The notes under the pieces: generated by a model
The model's database searches: none
What the model saw: only the letters and a program-made list of their open reading frames with translations
Told to the model about the DNA's origin: nothing
Part shown: positions 11,927 to 24,302 of the stretch, piece after piece
Numbering within the stretch: position 1 is the stretch's first letter
How the letters are laid out: every line of letters starts with the position of its first letter
Source of the DNA: Eutreptiella sp. 'Long Island Sound 2002'
Lineage: Eukaryota > Euglenozoa > Euglenophyceae > Eutreptiales > Eutreptiaceae
DNA: 64,000 nt
Direction of reading: 5' to 3'
NCBI GenBank assembly: GCA_964036045.1
Contig: OZ038381.1
Span: 130,021,708-130,085,707, forward strand
Made by a program: the position numbers and the translations under genes

Positions 11927-12674
11927 CGAAAAATTCAGAATAAAATTTCGAGTGCATATTTAGAAAATTGCGGAAGCACCGAACCCTTTACTGATGAAAT
12001 CTGACCCTTCATCGGGGTTTCCGCCAAAATATCTGGAAATAACAGTTAACCAATCGGTTAACGCAAAATCGCGGGCCAACTGACAGTCGCCGATACATTG
12101 ACCATCATAACGAAAGGCTGAAAAATTACGGAAACATTATGATAATAAAACCCTGTTGATTCCTGATATTCTGATATATAAAACTCCGCTGGCGGCGCCT
12201 CGGTACTGAATATGGCCGCTCGTAGCCGGAATGGCCAAATCTATCACACTATCACATCGGGTTAGTTCAGGTGGACGGGAGAGTATGATATCAGCCAATG
12301 GCGGCTTGTCGGCACATAGATACACACCCCGAGTGACCCCAAGATGGCCACGGGGGTCCGAACCGGCTTCAGATGATATCAGCAGCGGGGACTCCACAGG
12401 CCCTTGAGCCCCCAGTCACGCCGTACCACAGGCTTCTGCCCAATTTCTGAATTGCGTCAATCACGGGCTTCATCAACGCAAGCGGCAACCCATTGGCTCT
12501 CTTCAATGGATCCTGTGGACGACAGAAGTGGAATCTGTGCACCGAGAAAACGTACATTGTGCAGGGGGTGCCGTAACAGGAAAGCATGTGACCGTCCGTT
12601 GCAGCCAACTGAGGTACCTCAGGTTTTGGATACCCCAGAATCTAACAAGGGGGTGTGGGGGGGGGCAATTAGAA

Positions 12675-12965
12675 AGTGGCTAAAACTGGCCAAAAATAAT
12701 AAATCTACCGCAATCCAAAAAACGGTCAAAAATAATACATCTACCGCAATCCAAAAACGGCTCACAATGAAAATCCAACCCCTTCCATAAAAAATGCAAA
12801 ATGGCCAAAAATAATCAATCTACCGCTATCCGAAATTGGCAGAGAATGTCGAAAAACAAAAAGTGTACCGCAGTCTGAAAGCAGCCAAAACGGCCTACAA
12901 TAATAAATTTATCGCAATCCAACATTAGCAAAATAATGGCCAAAAATAGTAAATCTATCACAAGC
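12675..12965. repeat. degenerate tandem repeat (AAATAATAAATCTACCGCAA)
   Basis: Five or six diverged units of about 45-60 bp share AAAATAAT.AATCTACCGC followed by AATCCAAAA. AT-rich and non-coding. Confidence 0.7.
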
Positions 12966-13353
12966 CAAGGGATGTGGTGGCAAGAAGGTGATATACCGCT
13001 AATTCTCAGCTGGCAATTTCGGTTCATGCGTGTACCAGAGAGTTGGAGACAGCCAGCCTTTCCTCCACAGCCCCAACCAGAGCAGTAAGAAAAAATGCTT
13101 TTCCAATGCTTTGAGGCATACTCTAGTTTCATGAGAGATGCACTGAGCACACAGGCATTTCCATCTTAGTATTGGCCCAACCAAAAGTGGTGATAACACA
13201 TTTTGACCTATGGAACCATACACTAAATCAGGATATGGAGTGGACCCCTTAATCCCCTACCAATGTGAGGCAATTCATCTTTTCCTGAGTCGACTGAGAA
13301 CTGACATATCCAGGGCAGAGCCTATGAATTTATCTATGTTTTCTCATGAATTC

Positions 13354-13430
13354 TTAGCTGTCGTAGTGGTATGCACCCTAGGGGGCTGGGCACCTCTTTT
13401 TGAGAGGTCCTGGGTTCAATTCCCGGTCAA
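13354..13430 (+). other. tRNA-like sequence, possible SINE head
   Basis: TTAGCTGTCGTAGTGGTA resembles an A box. GGTTCAATTCC (13412-13423) differs from the B-box consensus GGTTCGANTCC at one base and sits in a plausible T-arm (CTGGG/CCCGG with one G-U pair). The anticodon arm does not fold convincingly, so a functional tRNA is unlikely. A tRNA-derived SINE or a relic is more likely. Confidence 0.35.
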
Positions 13431-13784
13431 TAAGGGCAACAAGTGGTTCACATGTGATGGTTTGTGTGTGGGTTGGTGATGTTGCATGCTTCGTTGTTGC
13501 TTCTTTTCCAAAAGGCATTTGAGAGAAGCAAGGAACTTTGGAATTCTTGGTTTTGATTTGCTTTATTTTTGTCAAATCGTCACATCGTTTCAGCATGGTA
13601 AATGCAAGCAACAACAAACAACAAAAATTGCACGGTTACGGAAGCTTTTGGGGAATCTTTTATGCGACATGGTACTGGGTAGTGGCATACCCATATGTAA
13701 ACAGGTGAATTGCAACCTAGAAGGTAAATTGTAGGTGCCTATGGATTCAATCAAGTGAATCAGGGAGGATTGGAATTTGAAGTT

Positions 13785-13865
13785 GCGAATTCGAGTTCGG
13801 AGTGGTCCACGAATTTGTGCGAATTCGGGGCGAATTCGAATTCGAGCGAATTCGTGCGAATTCAA
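13785..13865. repeat. GCGAATTCG palindrome array
   Basis: Six or so copies of the self-complementary core GAATTC, mostly flanked as CGAATTCG, occur within 80 bp (GGCGAATTCGAATTCGAGCG in the middle). It abuts the 3' end of the second retroelement's coding remains. Its form matches the palindrome arrays of E1-E4 but with a different word. Confidence 0.75.
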
Positions 13866-14582
13866 ACCTGCATCCCTAAGATTAAGACTCTCAAGTTTCT
13901 GCAGGAAATGCTCCTGAGCAAGGAGGTTGCTCTTTCCATGTTCTTTCTTTTTCTGCCGATCAGCACTTTCGGCAGGCACAGAACCATCGTCCCACTCAGG
14001 GGAACATTGCTGCCCATAGTGCAGAGAATACACTAGCGGTATCCCAGGATCAGGCAGCATATAGGAATCATAGTCCTGCTCATACCCGATGGAGGATTTC
14101 CAGGTGTGTCTGAGGTATTGCAGCCGCTCTTGGCGCTCAATACCTTCGGCCTTCAGGTACAACAGCCGCCGGAGTTCCTGAGTGTCATGCTCAGACAATG
14201 GCATGTTATCAAAAGCAGGCCGCGCCAGAGCATCAGCACTCCCGGCCACAGGTTCACCTCTGTGCATAGGCTGCATGTGTAGCACTGGCTTCCCAACAGG
14301 GGAAGCGGGCTCAAAGGTTGACTCTAGATCTACCTCCTCTAGCAACAGCTGGGCTAGGAAGGCAGTGTGTTTGAGGTCAACATAGCTGGGATCAACAAGA
14401 GGAATAGTGCTGGCGATCTCAGACAGTTGGTCGTCAGCATCCTCCTTTACAGCTGCAGGTTCCAGATAGCCATCGGGAGACTCACACCCTGTAAGTGTGG
14501 CACAAAGGTGCTCAGGAGATCGATTTTTAAGATCAGAAAGGGTGAGGCCACGATTTTCGGCCATGACCTCTTTCAGTAGCAC
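13866..14582 (-). pseudogene. retroelement ORF downstream of protease
   Basis: About 240 codons of an open frame starting at 14582. It contains acidic and Leu-rich segments (LAQLLLEEVDLESTFEP, DTQELRRLLYLKAEGIERQE). No catalytic motif is recognised. It probably encodes the linker that precedes RT in this element. The frame runs beyond 13866 to 13590, but that part is translated palindrome array and non-coding sequence. Confidence 0.5.
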
Positions 14583-14881
14583 CTGGTCTTCGTCACACAG
14601 AGGTACAGGATTGAGAGATCCATCAATAATGGACAGGAAACTGGCCCACTAGGGAGCCCGCATGGCTGTGTCTGAGTCCTCAGGCACATAGATGGGGCCG
14701 TCGGGGAATTGCACTCTTCCCACAGTCATTCGATCTAGCATACGGCGCCATTAAGCAGTTCACCAGAGCAGCCCCTGTCAGGGGTGCACATGACAACCCT
14801 TCCTCCCTCATAGGCGATGTTGGTTAGAACCATCGCGAGCAGGGAGAAGGGAGGGTTAGCATACGCTAGGCCCATTGCTTT

Positions 14882-15457
14882 TCAGAAGAAACGGAAAGCA
14901 TTGTTCAATTGTTTTGAGCAGTACAACTGCATAATGTGCTGTTGTTGGCTCGCAAACAATTCCACTTGGATCTCATCCAGGTTTACCTGAAGGGCCGCCG
15001 GTCCATTTTCAAGAACGTGACGGGCCAATTGGTAGTTTTCAGTACGATAGTTAGTCTTGGATGCGTAGCGCAGCCCAGACTCTTTTGGTCCTAACAGCTC
15101 CAAAGGTACGGAGAACAGCCCACTGCCAAAGTCGCAGTGCAAAGAATAGAGGCGCTGGAGAGACAGCATTTTTACCTGGAGGTTTCTTCGTAGGAAGTCT
15201 GTACCGATGACGATGTCAAAGGCGTCGGTGTCCAGCACTCTGCAGTGTTGGGTCACGGTTTCGTCGCCCAGGCATATAGTCACATTGACCCCCCCCAAGG
15301 AATGGATGGTACGCCCATTTCCTACTCTTATGGCCACGGTCTTAGTTTTCTTGAAAGTCTTGAGCAGGCGCCGGGCCACTATGGAAAGTGTGGCACCGGT
15401 GTCAAGCACCGCTCGAAAAACCTGATCCCCGATTTTCATGAGGATCCAGAAAACCAA
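14882..15457 (-). pseudogene. retroelement aspartic protease
   Basis: About 190 codons. AVLDTGATLSIVARRLL carries the D-T-G active-site triad of a retropepsin-like protease that works as a dimer. FDIVIGTDFLRRN corresponds to the conserved C-terminal (I/L)(L/I)G.D(F/W)L motif. Cleavage of the gag-pol polyprotein is the family role. It is separated from the zinc-knuckle part by stops, so the polyprotein is broken. Confidence 0.8.
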
Positions 15458-15731
15458 GTCCTCCTCTTCGGAGCCGCCCCCCTACTCCTCATTAGGGAAC
15501 TTGACATCTACACCTGCAGCTATGAGGGACCTGGCCATCCAGGCCAATCGCCTCTACTTGGAGTTATTGCCCTAACGGTTAGCGTTATCCCCTTGGGTGC
15601 GCTTCTTGAGATCACTTGCGGCAGGAGGGGGTGTAGCAGCAGGAGGGGGTGTAGCAACGGGCGCTCATGAGCGCCTGTGGGGGTTAGGAGGTCCACTTTT
15701 GCCAACCCCCTTGCCACCTCCTTTACCACCT

Positions 15732-16241
15732 TTATCCCCATTCTGTGGGTTTTTGGTGGGTGTTCTGGGTCTTCTGGCGTTCAGCCTCCTCCCGCTTGAG
15801 TTTATCACTCTCGCGTTGCTTTATGTGACATTCGTCTTTGTAGTGACGACGTTTGCCACAATAGCCACAGGTGATGGTACACCTGAAATGATCCTGATGG
15901 GTCACAGGTTTCCCATCCTTGGTATGTTGGTGTCGCTTCATCTGCACCATACAGCTACTGCATTGATCGCAATCAGGGGCATGACAAGGCCCCCCCTTGT
16001 CATTGACAGGTTTGCAGTAGAACAAAGGGGGTGTACCTGCATCAGGTTTAACCTCATTCATGGCACGTAGTTTACCCCTTCCTTTACCACCTCCCTGGTC
16101 GGCTTTCCCGGGATTTTTAGGCCCTTTCCCTTCGCCACGTTCAAGCTTAGGGGTACCCCCTTGAGCCAAGTGCTTCTTGAGGAATTTCTCCATGGGGGAA
16201 TCATTCTCTCTCTCAGGAGCTAGCTCAATCAGAAGGTCCAC
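15732..16241 (-). pseudogene. gag nucleocapsid part with zinc knuckle
   Basis: Contains CGYCGKRRHYKDEC, an exact CX2CX4HX4C knuckle, preceded by a second Cys-rich segment (CHAPDCDQCSSC) and a Lys/Gly-rich stretch. These features fit RNA binding by a gag nucleocapsid domain. The frame is closed on both sides, so this is a fragment of a longer gag. Confidence 0.8.
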
Positions 16242-16307
16242 CAGTTCATCGTACGAGTGGGTCCGACTCTTCGTCTCAGAGGTAGAGCGGCAATCATCCC
16301 ACGTACG

Positions 16308-17794
16308 TTAGGGGATCTTACTCATGAGCCACCGGTGGGGCTCAGTGGCTCCGTAGGAGCCCACGTTCATCCGTGAAAACAGATACTCCAAATTGCACAC
16401 GTATTCAGAGATTCGCGCAGCGGAAGGAAACTCAGGGAGCATAGGTAGCTCCCCTATCTGTGTGCGCACATTAAGGTCAGCCTCATAGACTGGGAACGTT
16501 TTCTCCAACCTCTGGAGTACCTCTGCGCAGGTGGAACAGGTTTTCACAATCTGTTTCACTTGTTTTTGCAAAAATTTCTTTTTGCATGAGCGTTTCAGCA
16601 GTGAGCATTTGATGACCATATCCACATGGGATTGGCCAGTCAGCAAAAGAAACTGAGCAAATTCTACTGCCCATTGGGGCAGATTTTTGGGGTCGAACTC
16701 CGGCAGTTCCAGCTGGATTTTGGCCTAGGCAATAGGTCTGCCCGTCTTCCCACCCCCCGGAGTTAGGCCAGAAGGTGATACACCGGCACGAGGTGCCAGG
16801 GCTGACAGGCCTCTTTTCTCAGTTTCTCTGACTAGCACGTCGAGTAGTTCTGCCATGGGCACTGTCCTGGAACGGGGGTGAAAGGCGCTGGGGCAGGTGA
16901 CCTTAGGCAACAGCCTTGAGACCGTTGATCTCTTAAGATCATCGGCCAGGGTACTCAGTCCGGGGGAGGGGGAGGACAACTCTGGCTTGGGTAAGGGTTC
17001 TGCAATACCCAGTTTCGCCTGAAGGGCCTTTGATAGGGCCGTCACATCTGGATCTTCTGATCCCGACAGAAGTTTGGCCAGCAGTTTGGCCGTATGATCC
17101 AGGGCACCGTAGGTTGGCCTTGGGGATGTTGTCCCTCAACTCGTGTCGGGCCTACTTCGGGAGCCCTTGGGGTTGGACAACATGCTCTTGGATACTCGGG
17201 TCTCGGTCGTCTTGGCAGGGATGCTGTCTCGGCTTTGTCGGACGACGCGGCAGAGTGCGTGAAGGACCCTAGGTCTCTACGTGGACTGGATCCTTGTACT
17301 GCCAATGGCTCCTCCCCGTCTTCTCCACGAATGGATTTGTAGTACTCCTCATGGAGGATGTATTCATCCATTTTCTTCCTCAGTTCGTCGTATTCCTCAG
17401 GGCCCCCAATCGCTGTTGAGGATGATGCCGGACAGGCGGATCGGGAGACTGAGGTTGCTACGCGCCTGCGGAGATGATGCAGGCTGTCTCCACCGTGGGC
17501 CGTTAAGGCCTCGGTGGTAAGGATTGTATTTTCTTCCGCCCTTCTGCGATCTTGATCTCCTTGAGACCCAGATGCAACACTGAGATGTGGAGCTTGGTAA
17601 GGTGGTTCACTCATAGGGTGGGCCATGCTGCCAATTTGTACTTGGACAGTTCTTATGGGCCAGGTCCTGGCGGACAGTTGTACACTTGGAGTGGACATGA
17701 TGAACTTGTTGTTGAGCTTTGTGTGCACTTCTTCTGAGGATCGGTTCCAAAGGTCACAAGGGACTGCCTCTGCTACCGGAAAGATGTCCTCCAA
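16308..17794 (-). pseudogene. gag N-terminal and capsid-like part
   Basis: Three overlapping open segments (17794-17042, 17045-16725, 16646-16308) give a continuous-looking gag in shifting frames. It begins with MEDIFPVAEAVPCDLWNRS, passes through a Ser/Arg/Pro-rich region, and ends in a helical segment. Assignment rests on its position before the zinc knuckle and protease on the same strand. No LTR is seen upstream of 17794. Confidence 0.55.
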
Positions 17795-20700
17795 TTATGC
17801 CCTATAGATTTGAGTGAAAATCCTGCAAGGTTTTCGTCGAAGAAAAACAGGTTCACAACACGTTGTAGAGCAAGAGAACAATAGGATGGTGTCAATGATT
17901 AGTTTGTGAAATCCAGAGTATCACAGAAAGGCGGCAGATAGACAAAGCAAGTATAAACACAAAGATTCAATCACAAATGGATAATACAAAAGATTTCATA
18001 TGAAAACTCGGCTGACTCTAGCCTCCAAGATAGCATCAAGCACTTCATGTGCACTCTTTTGGGTCAAATGGTGCTGGTTAGGAATGTGGGGCATAGGTGT
18101 CACGCCAACACACAAAATGACTTGCCCAGTTAAAAAGTAGAACCACAATAAGTGGTAGAAACAATTGAGTATAGGGGTCTTGGGGTGGGAGACCACTAGG
18201 CTTAACCTGCAAGGCCTAAAGCATGAAATGCCTATTTCCTTTCGGTATATCCTCCATAAAGGAAGGTACCTCCGCTCAATTGAGTGGTAGGGGTGAACTT
18301 CATGGGGGGCTAGGGCTACAACCCTAGTTACTTTGAGAAAGTTTACTGTAGGCTTCAAAAGAGTGATAAAAATACTTAAGTTAGTCTTAGCATCAACAAA
18401 AGGGGTTTAAGGGGGGCTTGGCGTGGATCAAGCCCTCCAAGAAAGACATGGCAGTGACTTTTTCTTACTCCTCTCATTGGTAGGTCCAAGGACGCCACGC
18501 CCGGGTTAGCATCTGTCTGTACCTGTGCTCGCCCGTCCGAGCGTCATGGTCGGGGCGGGCGGTGAGGACTCCCGGGCGCCTTTTGGTGTGCCTCACCGTT
18601 GCTTTGGCCGTCGTGGATTCTTGTTGTGTTTTGTCGTTTGCCTCCGGGCCTTGTTTACCCCGGTTTTTTTTCCCGTGCCTCTGTTATCTGTAGCTTTCTC
18701 TCGTTTCCGGCCTGAGGTGCCCTAGGTCTTGGCGCCGTGTGTTTGGGCTACCTCCCCCAGTATTCTTTTTTTCATTGTTTTTTTTTTTTGCGCCCCCGAT
18801 GTTGCCAACTTTCCGCGGTTATCGGCCTTGGGTGCCCTGGGCCTTGACGCCGTTTGGTTAGGCTTCCTTTTCCTTCTACGTCGTGTTCTATGTTGTGTTT
18901 TGCCCCGCTCTCCCTTCGCTATTCTTTTCTGTGCCTCTGACCCCCCCCCCCCCTTTTTTTTTCGCTCTGTCCAGCTTTCCGTGGTTTCCGGCCATGGGTG
19001 CCATGGGCCTTGGGGCCGCATGGTCAGGCTTTCTTTTCGTTGCGCGCTTTGCTCTACGCTACGGCCGTCCCGGCAATCTCTTCTGTCCCCCGCCGCCCCC
19101 TCCATTGCACACCACTTTATGGCATTGTTGTCCCCATGCACACCACAGCAGTTCTTTGGCTAGACATATGCTTCTTGCATTGTTGCTCGCATGGTCATTG
19201 CTCAAATGCAATGTTCAACATCCACCTCCCATTGGAAAGCCGGGGCACACGTCAACTTAAGCATTTTCGGGCCTTAACAACATCAAGAAGCAAACGCACG
19301 TACGCGTGCATGGGACCGCGGCTTGACGCCTTTTTTTCCGCAAAACTGACCGCATCCACATAGCGTAGCCAGGGTGCACTGGCCAACAGGGCTGTCCATG
19401 GGTTGACGGTAAGAGGCATTGTACAACAAGCGGAAGGGGGCTCCACGAGATGGGGAAGGGCAGTGTGCGGGCTGCGATCGCCTCTGAAAGGTACCTGTCG
19501 GACGTGGAAGTCAAATTACACAATATGCACGTGCAGGATCAGGTATTTATAACAAAGAACGATGAGCATGTTAAGGATATTTCAATGAAGCAATGATACA
19601 TGATATGTTGTGGAGGGTGTGGAAAAGTAGGATTAAATGAATCCTTCGTTTTTCGTGCTTGGTGTGGCTTTTCCTTTGCTGGTGCGAAGCACCATCAAAA
19701 GAAAAGCGTCATTACGTCTTTAGCCATTTTCGGGTCACCTTTCTATGTCGGAAGTGGAGCCGGGCGGTGACAAACAAGAGCAAAAACACTCCTTTGCCTT
19801 GTGTTTAAGCTAGCAGCGCAAGGACAGGGGGGTGCATTTGGCAAGATTAGCGACACAAGGTGCAAATAGCATAAAATTGACACATTCATAACTTGGGCCT
19901 ATTGTATCGGATTTTGACGAAATTAAGGGCAATTTTGGTCAATTTGGGGGTGATCTTTTCATTTTAGAGCTTGAAAAGGCGGCTGTATGCACTGAAAACC
20001 GTCAAATCGAAAAGTGGCGCTAAAACAAAATGACGGCGGATTTTCAATTGTACAGCAAGGCGAAGCTTTCAGAACCATTCATAAATCTTGTCTTAGATCG
20101 AAATTTCGTGCACTATAGCCCCATTTCACTTTGAACAATCAAAATGAAAGATCGCAAATGCCGGCGACTGCGAAATGCACGCATGCACAGCAAATAAATA
20201 ATATGTCAAATGGATTTCTTGGGATTTGGGGCCTGTGGCTTATATATAGTGTTTTTCGTCACCTCAACTTTGCTAGTGCACCTCTAAATCGCATCCCTAG
20301 CTTATATGCAATTAGTGGATGCAGGTAAAGAAGTTAAAACCTTGTAAAGGTCGTAACTTTGCAAAACAGCCATGATGAATCAAAAGCAATCTGACAGCGC
20401 GAATCAGCTCTCCGAGGCGGTCATTTAGAAGGGCTGCATCATAGACTTTTGAGGTATGTTTCGCTTCGGCGCGCAGCCTGTATATAATGGCATAAGGACT
20501 GCTTTTAGAGGGGGGCGGGGCCCCATTCCCCGGCCCCCTAATTAAAAGCACCCCATGGGGGGGAGGTGAACTAGGTGGACCGGATACAGACCCGCTGAAC
20601 CACCGCAGCGCACACAACTCAAAACGGACACCGGAGGGACCTGCTAATGACCACCTCATAGTTGGGCACCAAAAGAGTACGGTGAAGAGTGCGTAAAAGT

Positions 20701-22524
20701 CCACACGGCCGTGGGGCGGGCACAATGCGCATGCTGCTGGGTGGGCCTCGAAGTGCCCCACTCACTGACCAGGGCAGCAATACGAGCGAGAAATCCAGAT
20801 AACAAATTTTCAAAAGATGAGTGATTTGAAAAGCTGTGGTTTAGCAAATCAAACCCTTCATCTTTCATCCCCAATGTACCAATGATAACGTTGCACTTTT
20901 CATTGCGGCGCCCCCTATTGCGGCTACAGGTGGTGGCACCTATTAGTCATGGTACCTTCGCTGCTTTGAAAATTGGCTGCAACATGGTGGTTGGATTCCA
21001 AATCAACTCTAAAATAGCCTCGATTCATTTCCTTGCACAAGTCGCCCAAAAAACCCCCACAGTTGTCAACACATGTTGTAGCACATTCCTACCTAATACC
21101 ACATCCATAGTGCATGTTGCATGCACGTGTGCAGCACTTCGACACCAAAAATTCAACCGCCAAACATGTGATCGTTTCCTTGTGTGTTGCTTGCTCGTCA
21201 AACCAACAACCAAAGAGCACACACATGTTCCAATCAAATCGCGCTACCTACTTAGCATGCTACCAGTAGTGCACCTCACAAATGCACCGGGTTCAATGGG
21301 CTGCAATGAGCTCCATGTACGTACACCAACAAAACATCTAAGCGGTACAATCGGTCGAATGCACAACCTCCCAAAACCAATCTTCCTGCTACTCACACAC
21401 CACACACCAAAACCACACCAATTGCACCATCTGTACATTGAATCATCAAAACATACTACTTGATTCAACCCAATTGAGCAATGCATTCAACTACCGCCCT
21501 CCTTTGAATCACCACCAGACCTTCTAATTAGAGCCCAACCGAATTCCTCTCGGCATCACCTAACTACCTGCAATGAGAACAAAACACAGGCCAACATAAT
21601 GCACAGTCTGTTGGATCCATGTTGCATAATCCTGCCCCAAGGTCTATGGCGTAGAACTATTCGACTACTCATGCATATGGGTCGGCTGTGCAACAATTAC
21701 CCTACAGCACATTTGACAATTTCTTCCAGCTTGGTTGTCTCAAATCCAGTGACAACAGCCACACCAGTGAATGCCTTTTGCTTCTTGGGCAACCTGCATC
21801 AAAACCAATTTGCTTTGACATCCTATCACGTTGTTCCTTCGCCATGACCACACATGTAGTAAAGGCTGAAATTCAAAAAAACCAGCATCATCGGCCAAGT
21901 ATTGTGGTGACATACCAACCCATTGAATGCTCAAAAAGCATAACTTGAATATCTCCACAACTGGAATATCTATGAACAAGATCAGCAACTTCCCCAGAAA
22001 ATCAAAGTGAGTCTCCTTCTGCAATCCAACTCCCTCAAACCAATTCGACACACAGCCCTAACATAGGTGGTCTCCATAAACTTAATTTTTCGGATATTTA
22101 TTATTCACCTGGATACTATTATCGCTGGAATCATGAAATCATGTTTGTACTCTTCCACCTTCTAATTTCACTGTATCATCATATACCGTGGTTTGTGGTG
22201 TTAGTTTTACAGGTGACAGCGAGCCATCTTGAGTTTGCTCATGACGAATGGTACCATGATACAAATTTTTGCAAGCAACTAATTTATGGGCATTTCATCC
22301 AGTGACCCGGATGCTATGCTGATTACATTCAGGCCCTTCTTCCCGCCTCACATCTTTTGAAGCATCAAATCTATTGTATTCTATTGCCGTTCTATATGGA
22401 ACCCTTCCCCCCACCCAACCAGCCCCGTTAATTTTGCCATTGTGCCCTTCCACACGAAGACATGGAACACAGAGTGGCAATCGAACCCCTGACACAATGT
22501 GCAACCGTGCAGTGCAATATCTGC
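17795..22524. other. gene-free stretch upstream of eS24 3' end
   Basis: No gene is supported on either strand. It holds polypyrimidine-rich sequence with a diverged repeat (18.7-19.06 kb) and mixed AT-rich DNA after 19.1 kb. The right end includes the 3' flank of eS24. Confidence 0.6.
18700..19060. repeat. diverged GGCC..GGGTGCC..GGGCCTTG repeat, three units
   Basis: Similar units start near 18708, 18824 and 18989; each has GGCC, GGTGCC, GG.CTTG and .GCCG in order and is followed by a T/C-rich run. Spacing is irregular (116 and 165 bp). Confidence 0.6.
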
Positions 22525-23106
22525 TTATTTCTTCTTGGCGCCAGCCTTGGCCTTCTTCACACCACGCAGTTTCTTCAATCTGTTCTTCTTCTCCTTGCGC
22601 TGCTTTCGTGAACCTGACTTCTTCGATGCCAACCCCAACTGCACAGGGCAGACGGTAACACGTTCGTTTGGTGTGCACGTCACAACCAACTGAACCATTG
22701 GATCGATCGCATGCAGACTGAAAACGGATCTCAACATACCCTCACCAGGCGGTATTTGGGCTCGTAACGCTTGCAGGCGGAGAGGTTGTCGTAGACGAGC
22801 CCAAAACCCTTGGATTTACCACCACCGAAGGCAGTTTTGAAATGGAAGAGGACAACGGTGTTCACCTCCTGGCACGGCAGAAATGGATGTCACAAACCCA
22901 CGTACGCAGTGCGTGCTTTTGAGGTAAACAGCGACGGGCCGCCATACCTGCACTTTCAAAATCTGAGCAATTTTTTCCTGCAGCTCCTTTTTTGGAACAG
23001 TTCCGCGACCAGGATGCTCACACTCGACGACAAACTGCTTCCGCATCAGCAGCCTGTTGGTCATGAAGTTGCGCAACCCAACCCTGATTGGGGTTTTCTC
23101 AGACAT
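22525..23106 (-). CDS. RPS24: 40S ribosomal protein eS24, three exons
   Basis: Exons 23106-22948, 22868-22740 and 22638-22525 join to about 133 codons, the usual eS24 length. The small-subunit protein is recognised from [39 protein letters not shown] and the basic tail [17 protein letters not shown]. Intron 1 (79 bp) runs GTATGG...AG and intron 2 (101 bp) GTATGT...GCAG; both fall between codons. The first base of exon 2 is uncertain by one codon because two AG acceptors lie 3 bp apart. Using GTATGT as the second donor gives the alignment expected for the family without a gap. The N-terminus has about two more residues than in many species. There are no stops or frameshifts, so the gene looks functional. 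It is the only clear host gene in the window. Confidence 0.93.
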
Positions 23107-24240
23107 GGCGAGGGGTTCTGTCGCAAGGTACGCAGGTTCTGGCGATATCGCTGGTATATCAGACGCCTTGGGGTATGGGCCTACGACGCATCCACATCCA
23201 TTATTACTTGCAGCTGGTGCTCTATCCAGGTGGGTGATGGTGGCAGGGGAAATGGGTTCTGTCAGCTCGAATTGGCGAATTCAGACTGCCAGTGATTTTT
23301 TTCGTTTTCAGCCATGAAATAGCCCTCAGTTGCTGGAGTTCCTTCGTGCTGCATTGAAATCATCACCAATCGCTGCAGACTGCAACACAGACATATGGCT
23401 TTTCCAAAATTGTCGCCAATCCAACTGTCGCCAGACATACTACTTTTGAATAGGCCTCAGCAGAGTACAGTGAGTAGAATCTGACTGACTCGATCGTGAT
23501 TCAGGATCTGCGATACCCATTTTTGCCGTGATTTTGGGAAGGAGCACAATGGCTTACACATTTAGCTCTAACCAGCCCCATAATTAATGGTTGCACCTTG
23601 GTGTTAGTGAGTTGGGTCAAAGTGTAAGGCAAGAACTTTTGGGTCAAAGTGTAAGGAAAGAAATGGAGGGTTGGACACATGGAGTTTTTCGCGATGAATC
23701 CGTTGCTTCAAGGGTTAAGATGACAAGTTGCAAACAGTGCCCTTTACATTACAAGTTACCACCCTCATCGTGGAGGGGAATACTAACTCGGTTCGGGATG
23801 TGCCCAAGTGGGTTCCAAGACAGGACACACACAAACAAAGTAAATTAAGCAATTAAGCAAATCACGAGGAGGGCATTCCAAGTTGCAAAAGCCAAAAAAA
23901 AGGGTTTCTCTTGTGCTTTTGCGACAGGTGGAACGCACTAAGAGGGTCAAGCAAGCAAACATAGTGTTAACAATAGAAGTGTAGGAACCAAAAGCCACGT
24001 CGATCATGAAACAAAAAACTCGAGTGGCAAGCAATGGGGGCTAGGGGTTAGGGGTAAGTGATAAGATCATTTTTGATCCAAACACTAGGCAGTTGTGCAT
24101 ACAGTGGGAAGAGGGGGTTTGGAGGGTGACCCAAAAGTGATCCATGGATCATTCTTCGCCCATTTTGTCCACTGCACTTCCAACTGAATGTGCATGCTCT
24201 TGTGGACTTGTGGATCAATTTTGTGCCTTGCCCAAAATTT
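23107..24240. other. gene-free region upstream of eS24
   Basis: It should hold the eS24 promoter on the minus strand, but no TATA box or other element could be defended. GGGTCAAAGTGTAAGG occurs twice 26 bp apart (near 23614 and 23641). A short telomere-like GGGGTTAGGGGT near 24042 has only about two units. Confidence 0.5.
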
Positions 24241-24241
24241 G

Positions 24242-24277
24242 AAACTCGTGTTTTGAGCTTGCTCAAAACGCGAGTTT
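24242..24277. repeat. hairpin GTTTTGAGC/GCTCAAAAC before the YR element
   Basis: AAACTCG.GTTTTGAGC is followed after two bases by its complement GCTCAAAACGCGAGTTT, with one mismatch in 17 pairs. It lies 26 bp upstream of the first ORF of the YR retroelement and could be near its left end. Confidence 0.7.
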
Positions 24278-24302
24278 AACGTAATACATCTACATTAGGC
24301 AT

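Larger units (their letters stand above)
10101..13340. other. gene-free, AT-richer stretch
   Basis: No gene is supported; open frames are short and frequently closed. The composition changes from the GC-rich gypsy coding region to AT-rich. An upstream LTR of the gypsy element would be expected at the left end but was not recognised. A hairpin and a degenerate tandem repeat are listed separately. Confidence 0.6.
13870..17794 (-). mobile_element. second retroelement, gag-protease remains
   Basis: Minus-strand pieces in consistent order: gag N-terminal part (17794 down), gag helical part, a CX2CX4HX4C zinc knuckle, an aspartic protease, then a region with no recognised domain. Reading frames shift several times. 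No RT, RNase H or integrase follows; the coding remains stop at the GAATTC array near 13866. The sequence differs from the 1.9-10 kb gypsy element. Confidence 0.75.

Noticed and set aside
13354-13430. A functional tRNA gene
   Set aside because: A- and B-box-like sequences are present, but no acceptable anticodon and acceptor stems could be drawn.
24035-24056. Telomere-like TTAGGG sequence
   Set aside because: Only about two units (GGGGTTAGGGGTAAG) inside ordinary sequence; too short to be a telomere or interstitial array.
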